In this document: positions 1-7,761 of the stretch, piece by piece
Position numbering within the stretch: position 1 is the stretch's first letter
How the letters are laid out: each line of letters starts with the position of its first letter
Assembly (NCBI GenBank): GCA_030039095.1
Contig: JASHQP010000340.1
Coordinates: 1 to 26,776, forward strand
Reading direction: 5' to 3'
Origin: Streptosporangiaceae bacterium
GTDB lineage: Bacteria; Actinomycetota; Actinomycetes; Streptosporangiales; Streptosporangiaceae
DNA: 26,776 bases
Notes under the pieces: model-generated
What the model saw: only the letters and a program-made list of their open reading frames with translations
Databases searched by the model: none
What the model was told of the DNA's origin: nothing
Program-made: the position numbers and the translations under genes

Positions 1-126
1 ATCGTCGAGGCCGGAATCTTCCTCGACCTGGTCGCCGGGGTGCTGATCATGGTGGTCTTCGTGTCCGGGCTGACGCGCAGGCTCGCGAGCGCAAGCGCTG
101 GGGAACTACGGGAGTTGCAGGGATGA
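1..126 (+). CDS. hycP: HyfE/HycP-like membrane subunit, C-terminal fragment
   Basis: The open frame enters from the left edge in frame 1 and stops with TGA at 124-126, leaving 41 residues. They form one hydrophobic segment (about residues 5-21) followed by a basic, polar tail. The gene sits 22 nt before a HycQ-like gene and heads the visible part of a hydrogenase-4/Ehr-type operon. In the mycobacterial locus the gene before hycQ is hycP, a small HyfE-like integral membrane subunit related to NuoK. The identity is therefore inferred from position plus hydrophobicity; too little protein is visible for family motifs. The 5' end lies outside the window. Confidence 0.6.
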   Translation: MVEAGIFLDLVAGVLIMVVFVSGLTRRLASASAGELRELQG

Positions 127-148
127 GCACGAGCAGGAGGCACGTCCC

Positions 149-1816
149 GTGATCGTCGTGATGATCGTGGCCGCGGCCGGCCCGCTGGCCGGAACCGCTG
201 CCGCAGCGTGCGGCGCGCGAGGCCGCCTGGCGGGGTGGGCGGCGTCAGCCGGTGCCCTGGTCTCGCTCGCCTGCGCGGTCTGGCTGCTGACCGCGGAACT
301 GCACCACGCACCGCTGCGCGGCTGGGCCGGCTATCTCTATCTGGACTCGCTCAGCTGCTTCTTCCTGCTGACGGTCACCGCGGTGACCCTGCTCGCCAGC
401 GTGGGCTCGGTCGCCTACCTGACGGCCGAGGAGGATGCCGGGCACCTGTCGGCCTTCCAGATCCGGCTGTACTACATCTTCTTCGGTCTGTTCGCCGCGC
501 TGATGCTCGCGGCGCTGGAGACCGGGAACCTGGGCGCGCTGTTCGTGCTGATCGAGGCCAGCACGCTGGCCAGCGCCGCGCTGGTCGGCCTGGAGGCCCG
601 AGCGGCCTCGCTCGAGGCCGCCTGGAAGTACGTGATCATCAGCTCGTTCGGGGTCACGATCGCGCTGGCGGGGACGCTGTTCCTGTATTACTCGGCCAGT
701 GGCCTGCACCTGGCCGCCGAGTACCGGCTGGCCTGGCCGTACCTGTTCAGCCACGCGCACGCGCTGGCCCCGGGGAGCCTGCGGCTGGCGTTCCTGCTCG
801 CCGTGGTGGGCTACGGCACGAAGGTGGGCCTGGCCCCCATGCACACCTGGCTGCCGGACGCGCACGCCGAGGCCCCGAGCCCGGCCAGCGCGATGCTGTC
901 GGCCGCGCTGCTCAACACCGGCATGTACGCGATCATCCGGTTCCTCGCGATCACTCACGCCCGGCTCGGCGGCACCTTCCCCCGCGCGGTCCTGCTGACG
1001 TTCGGCTTCCTGTCGATCGTGATCGGGGTGCTGTTCATGATCAGGCGGGGGAACTTCAAGCGGCTGTTCGCGTACTCGTCCGTCGAGCACATGGGGATCA
1101 TCGCGGTCGCGCTGGGGTTTGGGGGTCTGCTCGGGCTCTATGGCGCGCTGTTGCAGACGCTCAACCACGCGATTGCCAAGGCCGTGCTGTTCCTGACCAG
1201 CGGTGACGTCGTCCTGCGGTACAGGACCAAGGAGGCGGCCGGTGTGCGCGGGCTGCTGGCCGCGGCTCCGGTGACCGGCGGCGCGCTGCTGCTCGGCTCG
1301 TTCGCCGTGCTCGGATCGCCGCCGTTCGGCGTGTTCCTGTCCGAGCTCACGATCGTCCGCGCAGGCTTCGCCACGTCCAGCCCGGTGTTCCCGTTGCTGC
1401 TGCTCGCGCTGCTGGCGGTGGCGTTCGTCGCTTTTGCCAGGACTACGACCGGCATGGTGACCGGACGCTCGCCGGATGAACGTGAACATGAGCCACATCT
1501 CTCGAGTGCATCAGATTCACCATCGCTGGCCGGCGCGGCCCGCGGCGGGGAGGTTCAGGTGGCGCTGGGAGGTGCTGGCACGGCGCGGGTAGCAGTCAAG
1601 GATCCGCCCGCGGGCCCGCTCGGGAATGCGCACGGGGATTCCCCCGGAGAGCCGCAACGGGAGGGCGTCCTCGCGGCGCCGTACCGGGGGCGCGCGGTGG
1701 CCTTCGCGGCCGTGGCTCCGCTGTTCGCCGGGCTTGTGGTGCTGCTTGTGCTTGGGCTGTGGATTCCCGCGGGCCTGGACACCGTGATCCGGCACTGCGT
1801 GGCGGTGATGTCGTGA
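149..1816 (+). CDS. hycQ: HyfF/HycQ-like proton-antiporter-type membrane subunit
   Basis: A 555-aa polytopic membrane protein of the NuoL/M/N-Mrp antiporter family, the ion-pumping part of complex I and of group 4 hydrogenases. Conserved charges of the family are visible: Glu136 in a membrane helix (FVLIEAS), Lys225 in GYGTKVGLAPMHTWLPDAH, Lys304 in GNFKRLFAYSS, and His340/Lys344 in LNHAIAKAVLF. The GTG start at 149 is supported by GGAGG at 136-140, 8 nt upstream. A polar, Gly/Ser/Pro-rich insert at about residues 437-512 separates the last two hydrophobic segments and is unusual for the family. The stop overlaps the GTG of the next gene (GTGA). The protein should couple a redox reaction in the peripheral arm to H+ or Na+ movement; the ion is not predictable from the sequence. 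Confidence 0.88.
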   Translation: MIVVMIVAAAGPLAGTAAAACGARGRLAGWAASAGALVSLACAVWLLTAELHHAPLRGWAGYLYLDSLSCFFLLTVTAVTLLASVGSVAYLTAEEDAGHLSAFQIRLYYIFFGLFAALMLAALETGNLGALFVLIEASTLASAALVGLEARAASLEAAWKYVIISSFGVTIALAGTLFLYYSASGLHLAAEYRLAWPYLFSHAHALAPGSLRLAFLLAVVGYGTKVGLAPMHTWLPDAHAEAPSPASAMLSAALLNTGMYAIIRFLAITHARLGGTFPRAVLLTFGFLSIVIGVLFMIRRGNFKRLFAYSSVEHMGIIAVALGFGGLLGLYGALLQTLNHAIAKAVLFLTSGDVVLRYRTKEAAGVRGLLAAAPVTGGALLLGSFAVLGSPPFGVFLSELTIVRAGFATSSPVFPLLLLALLAVAFVAFARTTTGMVTGRSPDEREHEPHLSSASDSPSLAGAARGGEVQVALGGAGTARVAVKDPPAGPLGNAHGDSPGEPQREGVLAAPYRGRAVAFAAVAPLFAGLVVLLVLGLWIPAGLDTVIRHCVAVMS

Positions 1817-3378
1817 CCACTACGCAGCCCGGCCTGGCGGATGAGCCCCGCCTGCGAGATCTCCTGGCCGTGTTCGGCAAGGATGGCGCCGGTGACGAGC
1901 CGGTGATCACGGTCGGTGTGCCCGTTGCGGGCCTGTCCGCCGCGGTGCGCCGGGTCGCCGCGCACCCGGGCGCCCGGCTGGCGGACGTGTTCGCCGCTAC
2001 CCAGGAAACCGACGGTCCGGTCACGCTGCGGCTGGTCTGGGGCCTTGACGCCGACCGCAGGTACCTGGTCACCGAGTCCCTGATCGACGGCGAGAGTTAT
2101 CCGTCGCTGTCCGATGTCGTGCCGGGCGCATTCGCGGAGGAATGCGAGATCTATGAGCAGTTCGGTATCAGGCCGGCCAATGGCAGGCCGCTGAATCGGG
2201 TGGCCTTGCCACCGTGGGCCGGGCCGGACTGGCCCAGGCTCGGCCGGGCGGCCTCGGAGCCGCCCGGGGACGTGCACGCGCCGCACCACGTCGGCGGCCA
2301 CGCCTTCGAGTTCCCGTTCGGGCCGGTTCGTCAGGTCGCGGTGGAGTCGCTGTACTACGGCCTGGTGACCAGCGGCGAGGAGCTCGTCGACCTGTACCTG
2401 TTCACCTGGCACAAGCACCGCGGAGTGGAGTGGCGGCTGCGCGGCATGACCCCGGGCGAGGCACTGTTCAACGTGGAGCGGACCGAGGGCCTTGGCGCGG
2501 TGGGGAACTCATGGGCGTTTGCCGCGGCAGCCGAGGCGGCGCTCGGGCTCGAGCCGCCGCCGCAGGCGATGGCAGCCCGGGCGATCGCGCTGGAGCTGGA
2601 GCGCCTGTATAACCACGCCGCCGCCACCGCGGCGCTGTGTCAGTCCACCGGCCTGGTGATCGGTCAGGCCGCCGCGGAGATCGCGCTGGAGCGGCTGCTG
2701 CGCGTCAACGCCGCGGTGTTCGGCCACCGGTATTTGTTTGGCGTCGTTGACATCGGCGGGGCCAAAGCGGACCTGGACGCGGCGGCGCTGCGCAGCGACC
2801 TGCCCGGTGCGTACGGCGAGCTGAAGCGCGCCGCCGAGGCGCTGCTGTCCACGAACTCGTTCCTCGATCGTCTCGAGGCCACCGGGATCGTGACCGAGGA
2901 GGCGGCCCGCCGTCTCGGTCTCGTCGGCCCGGTCGCCCGGGCCGCCGGGCTGGCGGCCGACACCCGCGCGGATCACCCCGCGTGGCCCTACGGCGAGTTC
3001 CCGCTGGCTGTCGCGGTAGCGGACGCCGGCGACGTGCTTGCCCGGTTCCGCGTGATGCTCACCGAGGCAGCCGAGTCGGTTCGCCTGATCGGGGAGATCG
3101 GGCGGACTGGCGCTGGCCCGGGTCGGGACCTACCCCCGGGGGCTGGACCGGGCCAGGCCGCCAGCTCCGGCCTCGGCTGGGCCGAGTCCAGCCGAGGGGA
3201 GTCGCTGGCCTGGGTGGCGCTCGACGAGGGCGGGCGGATCGCCAGGGCGCGGCTGCGCCCGGCAGCGGTGCGGAACTGGCGCGGCTTCGACGACGCCTGC
3301 CGGTCGCAGAATGTGTTCACCGACATCCCGATCATCGAGGCCAGCTTCTGGCTGACCGTGGCGGGCACAGCACGCTGA
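1813..3378 (+). CDS. hycE: HycE-like (NuoC-NuoD fusion) subunit lacking NiFe ligands
   Basis: A 521-aa peripheral subunit with an N-terminal NuoC-like part (about residues 1-150, including EIYEQFGIRP) and a NuoD/hydrogenase-large-subunit part (about 160-521, PFGPVRQVAVES, ALELERLYNH). In true [NiFe] hydrogenases the first metal-binding motif is RxCGxC. Here the equivalent stretch reads ERTEGLGAVGNSWAF (about 222-236) with no cysteine. The C-terminal DPCxxC motif is replaced by EASFWLTVAG (about 509-518). All four NiFe cysteines are therefore absent, as in energy-converting hydrogenase-related (Ehr) complexes and in NuoD. The GTG at 1813 overlaps the previous stop (GTGA); a longer in-frame start at 1759 would lie inside the upstream gene. 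A Gly/Pro-rich insert lies at about 432-460. The catalysed reaction is unknown. Confidence 0.86.
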   Translation: MTTTQPGLADEPRLRDLLAVFGKDGAGDEPVITVGVPVAGLSAAVRRVAAHPGARLADVFAATQETDGPVTLRLVWGLDADRRYLVTESLIDGESYPSLSDVVPGAFAEECEIYEQFGIRPANGRPLNRVALPPWAGPDWPRLGRAASEPPGDVHAPHHVGGHAFEFPFGPVRQVAVESLYYGLVTSGEELVDLYLFTWHKHRGVEWRLRGMTPGEALFNVERTEGLGAVGNSWAFAAAAEAALGLEPPPQAMAARAIALELERLYNHAAATAALCQSTGLVIGQAAAEIALERLLRVNAAVFGHRYLFGVVDIGGAKADLDAAALRSDLPGAYGELKRAAEALLSTNSFLDRLEATGIVTEEAARRLGLVGPVARAAGLAADTRADHPAWPYGEFPLAVAVADAGDVLARFRVMLTEAAESVRLIGEIGRTGAGPGRDLPPGAGPGQAASSGLGWAESSRGESLAWVALDEGGRIARARLRPAAVRNWRGFDDACRSQNVFTDIPIIEASFWLTVAGTAR

Positions 3379-3390
3379 AGGGAGCACGCG

Positions 3391-3729
3391 ATGCCACTGT
3401 GGACGCTCCGCGGGCTGCGCCGGGGCATAGTCACCACGCGGTACCCGGCCAGACCCGACCCCTCGGCTGCCCTGCTGCCGACGCCGCCAGCGTTCCGGCC
3501 GGACGTGCTGACCCCGGGACTGGCCGACCGGCTGGTGGCGGTGTGCCCGAGCCGCGCGCTCGCCCGCGAGGGCGACCTGCTGGTCTTCGACGTCGGTGCG
3601 TGCACGGCCTGCGGGCGCTGCCGGGCCGAGGCGCCGCAGGCGGCCGGTGACAGCGGCGAGTTCGAGCTGGCCGCGACCGTCAGGGAACACCTGGTCAAGC
3701 GGATCCCGCTGGCCGGGAGGCCGGCATGA
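3391..3729 (+). CDS. Small ferredoxin-like Fe-S protein (HyfH-related)
   Basis: A 112-aa protein in the place where HyfH/NuoI-type ferredoxins sit in group 4 hydrogenase operons. Only one cluster's worth of cysteines remains: Cys71-x2-Cys74-x2-Cys77 (ACTACGRC) and an upstream Cys52-Pro (AVCPSRAL). In two-cluster ferredoxins the second CxxCxxC shares its cluster with the CP of the first motif, so this pattern fits loss of cluster I and retention of a single [4Fe-4S]. The expected CP after the visible CxxCxxC is AP (residues 81-82). ATG at 3391 is preceded by AAGGGAG, and the stop overlaps the next start (ATGA at 3726). It probably carries electrons to or from the NuoB-like subunit. The family assignment rests on this cysteine pattern and on the context. 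Confidence 0.72.
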   Translation: MPLWTLRGLRRGIVTTRYPARPDPSAALLPTPPAFRPDVLTPGLADRLVAVCPSRALAREGDLLVFDVGACTACGRCRAEAPQAAGDSGEFELAATVREHLVKRIPLAGRPA

Positions 3730-4238
3730 GCGGCCAGGGCACCACGGCCGGTAGCGTTCAGGCAACTTCCGAAGAGCTCCGGCGCACGGTGAACCGCCTG
3801 TTCGGGCGCAGCCTGCACATCCGCACGCTGGACACTGGGTCCTGCGCGTCGTGCGAGCAGGAGATCCGGCTGCTCGCCGCGCCGCACTACGACCTGCACC
3901 GGCTCGGGTTCTTCTTCACCCCGGCGCCGCGTCACGCCGACCTGCTCATGGTCACCGGGCCGATGGTCCGGGCATTCGAGACAGCTGCGCGCAAGACCTA
4001 CGACGCGATACCGGACCCCAAGATCGTGGTGGCGACCGGGGCGTGCGCGCTCGGCGGCGTGTACCAGCCGGACCCGTTCACCCAGGGAGGTGTCGGCGGC
4101 ACGCTGCCGGTCGACGTCTGGATCCCCGGCTGCCCGCCCAGCCCGCTCGCGCTCCTGCAGGGCCTTCTGGTCGCGGTCGGCAGGCTCGCCGAGAAGGTTA
4201 AAGATCTTGACTTCGCCCTGAACGGGACGCCCCGGTGA
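3726..4238 (+). CDS. NuoB/HyfI-like [4Fe-4S] small subunit
   Basis: A 170-aa subunit of the NuoB/hydrogenase small-subunit family, which holds the cluster nearest the quinone or NiFe site. All four expected cysteines are visible: Cys40 and Cys43 in TGSCASCEQEI, Cys107 in TGACALGG and Cys136 in IPGCPPSP. The cluster should therefore be functional even though the partner HycE-like subunit has lost its metal site. The start ATG overlaps the preceding TGA and the stop overlaps the GTG of the next gene, so translation is probably coupled through this part of the operon. In Mycobacterium tuberculosis a comparable gene pair (NuoB-like then NuoL-like) precedes hycD-P-Q-E; here the pair follows hycE. 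Confidence 0.9.
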   Translation: MSGQGTTAGSVQATSEELRRTVNRLFGRSLHIRTLDTGSCASCEQEIRLLAAPHYDLHRLGFFFTPAPRHADLLMVTGPMVRAFETAARKTYDAIPDPKIVVATGACALGGVYQPDPFTQGGVGGTLPVDVWIPGCPPSPLALLQGLLVAVGRLAEKVKDLDFALNGTPR

Positions 4239-6253
4239 GCCCGCTTCCGGTCATGGCCGGTGCGGCAGCCGCGTGGGGGCTGGCCGCGCTCATCGCTCTG
4301 ACCTGCGGATCTACCAGAGCGGGCATCCGGGCCTGCTGTGCGGTGTCCGGGCTCGGCGGCGCCGCAGCGCTGGCGGCCGGCGTGTCCGCGCTGCTGTCCG
4401 GTAACAGCCGGGTGGTCACGGCCGGTGGCTCAGTGGTGGTCGGCACGCTGCAGTTGCAGGCCACCAGCCTGGCCGGGGTGTTCGTGGCGCTGCTGGGCCT
4501 GATCGCGGTGGCCACGGCCTTGTACGCGCCGCGTTACCACGATGAGCCCAGCCGGCCCACCGGCTTGTACCTGGGTGTGCTCAACCTCGCGGTGCTGGCC
4601 AGCCTGGCCGTGCTCGTCGCTGGGAATGTGGTCACGTTCCTGGTCGCCTGGGAGACGATGGCGCTGCTGTGCTACTTGCTCATCCTCAGGCGGCCGCGGC
4701 GAGGCGAGGTCGCCGCGGGCGCGTTCTGGTTCCTGGCCCTGTCCGAGGTCGGGTTCGTGGCGATCATCGCGGCGTTCGTGATCCTCGCGGCCAAGACCCA
4801 CACCATGCAGCTTGACCTCATCGCCGCCCGGGCGCACCTGGTGAGCGGCGACTGGCGGGTCGCCGCCTACCTGCTGGCCCTGACCGGCTTCGGGTTCAAG
4901 GCCGGCCTGGTGCCGCTGCACGTGTGGCTGCCCGAGGCCCACCCGGTGGCACCGGCGGACGGCTCGGCGTTCCTGTCCGGGCTGATCACGAAGCTCGGTG
5001 TGTACGGGATCGCGCTGTTCGGGTTCGTGCTGCTGCCCGGCGGGCCCGCCTGGCGGGGCATCCTCACGATGGGCGTCGGCGCGCTCACAGCGGCGATCGG
5101 GATCCTGTACGCGCTCAACGAGCGGGACATCAAGCGGTTCCTCGCGTTCTCCACGATCGAGAACATCGGCATCATCGTCACCGCGTTCGGTGCGGCGATG
5201 ACGTTCCTGGCCTACGGCCAGCGGCCGCTGTGGGCGTTCCTGCTGCTCGTCGGGCTCTACCACGTGGCCAATCACGGTAGCTACAAGACGTTGCTGTTCC
5301 AGGAGGCCGGGGTGATCGAGCACGCCACCGGAACCCGGGACTTCGACCGCCTGGGCGGGCTCGCGCACCGGATGCCACGTTCGTCGGTGATTACGTTCCT
5401 CGGCACCCTGGGGATCGCGGCGCTGCCGCCGCTCAACGGGTTCGTCAGCGAATGGCTGATCTTCCAGGGGCTGTTCCAGGGCTTCCGGACCGGCAACCAC
5501 CTGGTCGCGATCCTGATCGTGATCGCCGCCGCCATACTGGGCCTGACCGGCGGCCTGGCGGTCTACGCGTTCGTGCGCGGCTACGGAATCCCGTTCCTTG
5601 GCATGCCGCGCACCAGGCAGGCTGCTGCGGCCAGCGAGGCCCGTCAGCCGCAGGCAGGGCCCGCGCTGCTGGCCGTGGCGTGCGTGGCGCTGGCCGTCGG
5701 CGCTCCGGTCATGCTGGCCGGGCTGGCGCGGGCCATGCGCACGGTCACCGGCGTCCAGTTGCGACCGGTGCTGCTGCCGGGCAACCTCGCCGTGATCCCG
5801 GCGCACACCAAGTTCGCCGGGTTCTCGCCGACGTGGCTCACGGTGTTTCTGCTCGCCGTGAGCGTGGTGCCGGTACTGATCTACCTGGCTGGCCGGCCGC
5901 GCGCGGCCAGCCGCATCGAGCCGGTGTGGGACGGCGGGATCGTGGCGTTCAAGCCGCGCATGCAGTACTCGGCGATGACGTTCTCGGCACCGACCCGGGT
6001 CATGTTCGACGCGCTGTACCGGCCGTCGGTGTCCGTGCACCGCGCGTCCGACGACCCGGCCGGCAGTTCCGGGCCGGTGCACTACGAATCCGAGGCCACC
6101 CCGATCTTCCAGCGGTATCTGTACCGGCCGGTGGTCGGGGCGTTCGAATGGCTGGCCGACGTGGTCAGGCCGATCCAGTCGGGAGACGTGAACCTATACC
6201 TGTTCTACGTGTTCGCGGCTGTGCTGGTCGCCTACCTGGTCGCTGCGCTCTGA
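4235..6253 (+). CDS. HyfB/NuoL-like antiporter membrane subunit
   Basis: A 672-aa polytopic membrane protein with about 14-16 hydrophobic segments, of the NuoL/HyfB family. Family charges are present: Glu140 (LVAWETM), Lys222 (GFGFKAGLVPLHVWLPEAH), Lys300 (ERDIKRFLAFSTIENIG) and His347/Lys351 (ANHGSYKTLLF). The C-terminal part contains a polar segment (about 600-640, including HYESEATPIFQRYLY) and a final membrane helix, as in HyfB-type proteins with an extended tail. GTG at 4235 overlaps the previous TGA. It is the last gene visible in the operon. Its final 22 bp overlap the 3' end of a MutS-like gene on the other strand, so no separate terminator can lie between them. Confidence 0.88.
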   Translation: MSPLPVMAGAAAAWGLAALIALTCGSTRAGIRACCAVSGLGGAAALAAGVSALLSGNSRVVTAGGSVVVGTLQLQATSLAGVFVALLGLIAVATALYAPRYHDEPSRPTGLYLGVLNLAVLASLAVLVAGNVVTFLVAWETMALLCYLLILRRPRRGEVAAGAFWFLALSEVGFVAIIAAFVILAAKTHTMQLDLIAARAHLVSGDWRVAAYLLALTGFGFKAGLVPLHVWLPEAHPVAPADGSAFLSGLITKLGVYGIALFGFVLLPGGPAWRGILTMGVGALTAAIGILYALNERDIKRFLAFSTIENIGIIVTAFGAAMTFLAYGQRPLWAFLLLVGLYHVANHGSYKTLLFQEAGVIEHATGTRDFDRLGGLAHRMPRSSVITFLGTLGIAALPPLNGFVSEWLIFQGLFQGFRTGNHLVAILIVIAAAILGLTGGLAVYAFVRGYGIPFLGMPRTRQAAAASEARQPQAGPALLAVACVALAVGAPVMLAGLARAMRTVTGVQLRPVLLPGNLAVIPAHTKFAGFSPTWLTVFLLAVSVVPVLIYLAGRPRAASRIEPVWDGGIVAFKPRMQYSAMTFSAPTRVMFDALYRPSVSVHRASDDPAGSSGPVHYESEATPIFQRYLYRPVVGAFEWLADVVRPIQSGDVNLYLFYVFAAVLVAYLVAAL

Positions 6254-7761
6254 GCCTGGTGGGCCGTGCCGAAGATGCGCTGGTACAGATCGAGACCGTA
6301 GCTTGTCGGCTCGGGCTCACCCTCGACCAGCCGGAACGTCCGCTGCCCGTCTTCGCGCCGCTGCGCGCGAAGAAACAATGATTCGCCCGATTCCTGCTGG
6401 TACAGGCTGTGCGCGAGGTCAAAGAAGTGCGTGACGAGGAACACGCGCACGCCCGACTCCAGAAGCGCGCGGACGATCTGCCGGGCGATCTCCGAGCCCT
6501 CGCGTTCGTTCGTGGCCGCGAACGACTCGTTGAACAGCACGATGCTGCCCGGAGTCACCCGGTCGGCGATCTCGCTCATCCTCGCGAGTTCCTCGTCGAG
6601 CTTCCCGCTCTCCATCTCGGCGTCCTCTTCCCGCCGGTAGTGCGTGAACAGCCCCGTGCACAGGGTGCCGGTGAAGGACTCGGCGCCCACGAACATGCCA
6701 CACTGCATCATCAGCTGGGCCAGACCGACGCTGCGCAGGAACGTTGACTTCCCGCCCTGGTTCGCCCCCGTGATGACCACCAGGGTTTTGCCGTCCGCGC
6801 CCGCGTCGTTGCCCACCGCCCGGCCTCCGTCCAGCCTCAGGCTCAGGCAGACGTCGTACAGACCATGAAATGACAGTCGCGCTGGCCCGCCGGCCGCAGC
6901 CGGCTCGGGGAAGCACACCGGTTCGCCGGCCTCGTCGAGCCGGTCCCGCGCATTCAGGCAGCCGACGTAAAAGCCGAGTTCACAGCGGAGCATGGTGAAG
7001 AAGCTCAGCATGTGATCGGCCGACTGAGCCAGGGCGGATGCGGCAAGGTTGATGCCCCGGCCGCGAAGCTCTGCGAGCGTCCGGTGGCCGCTCTCGTCCC
7101 TGTCGGCGATCCGCATCGTGAAGCCGTCGGGGTCCTTCCCCGTGATCCGGTGCAGGAAGCCCTGCCGCCGCTCGCCTGGCCTGCGGAGCACGTAGCGGAT
7201 CCCCTTGCTGCCCTTGCCGAGCCGCGCGCTGACCAGGACCCCACCGCGGAACCGTAGCTGGCTCAGGTGCTCGTCGACTGCGGCGAAGAAGTCGTCGCCC
7301 AGTTCCGCGGCCAGGGTCTGAAACAGTGTGCAGAAGGCCTGCGACCGGAAGCTGGCGGCGTTGGTGTCGGCGATCTCGCGCAGCCTGTGGAGCAGGCCGG
7401 TGAACAGCTGCAGCATTTCCATTGCCCAGCGCAGGGTCGCGTCGGGAGACTGGGTGAAGATGCCGCGGTAGATTTTCTTGCTGCCGAGTACCGCATCGAC
7501 GGCGACCTGGTACATCTCGCGGACGGTTTGAGCCTGGTCCAGGCAGTCCCGCAGGGCATGCTGACGGTAGCGCACCGCCTCCGGCTCATCGAGGCTGGTG
7601 AGCACCGCGCGCTCGGCTACGGCGTACAGGAACTCGTCGCCACCGGACATGGCGCCGAAAAGGGTCTGCAGCCCGAGGTCCTCGACCAGGGCCTGTGCCC
7701 CGGCCGGCACATCCGCTTCGGCGTCGAAGTCCTGGCCCGGGTACATCAGGAACGCCTTCAT
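6232..7761 (-). CDS. MutS-like ATPase, type A, cassette 1
   Basis: A 509-aa protein ending in a MutS domain V ATPase. Walker A is TGANQGGKST (331-340), the signature region is GKLDEELARMSEIAD (about 386-400), Walker B-like is IVLFNES (407-413), and the switch is VTHFFDLA (443-450). The C-terminal PTSYGLDLYQRIFG matches the SYG...A-G end of MutS proteins. Residues about 30-300 are mostly helical and resemble the core/lever region, including RYRQHALRDCL. No domain I Phe-x-Glu, no connector, no Smr and no nuclease domain is visible, so this is not a canonical mismatch-repair MutS. Walker B has Asn411-Glu412 in place of Asp-Glu. ATG at 7761 overlaps the stop of the B gene by 4 nt (ATGA). The 3' end overlaps the convergent HyfB-like gene by 22 bp. 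The biological role is unknown. Confidence 0.9.
   Translation of the reverse strand: MKAFLMYPGQDFDAEADVPAGAQALVEDLGLQTLFGAMSGGDEFLYAVAERAVLTSLDEPEAVRYRQHALRDCLDQAQTVREMYQVAVDAVLGSKKIYRGIFTQSPDATLRWAMEMLQLFTGLLHRLREIADTNAASFRSQAFCTLFQTLAAELGDDFFAAVDEHLSQLRFRGGVLVSARLGKGSKGIRYVLRRPGERRQGFLHRITGKDPDGFTMRIADRDESGHRTLAELRGRGINLAASALAQSADHMLSFFTMLRCELGFYVGCLNARDRLDEAGEPVCFPEPAAAGGPARLSFHGLYDVCLSLRLDGGRAVGNDAGADGKTLVVITGANQGGKSTFLRSVGLAQLMMQCGMFVGAESFTGTLCTGLFTHYRREEDAEMESGKLDEELARMSEIADRVTPGSIVLFNESFAATNEREGSEIARQIVRALLESGVRVFLVTHFFDLAHSLYQQESGESLFLRAQRREDGQRTFRLVEGEPEPTSYGLDLYQRIFGTAHQAQSAATR

Noticed and set aside
245..1498. Long antisense open frame opposite the HycQ-like gene
   Set aside because: Product is rich in Arg, Gln, His and Gly with no motif, as expected for the reverse of a GC-rich membrane-protein gene; the + strand gene has clear family residues.
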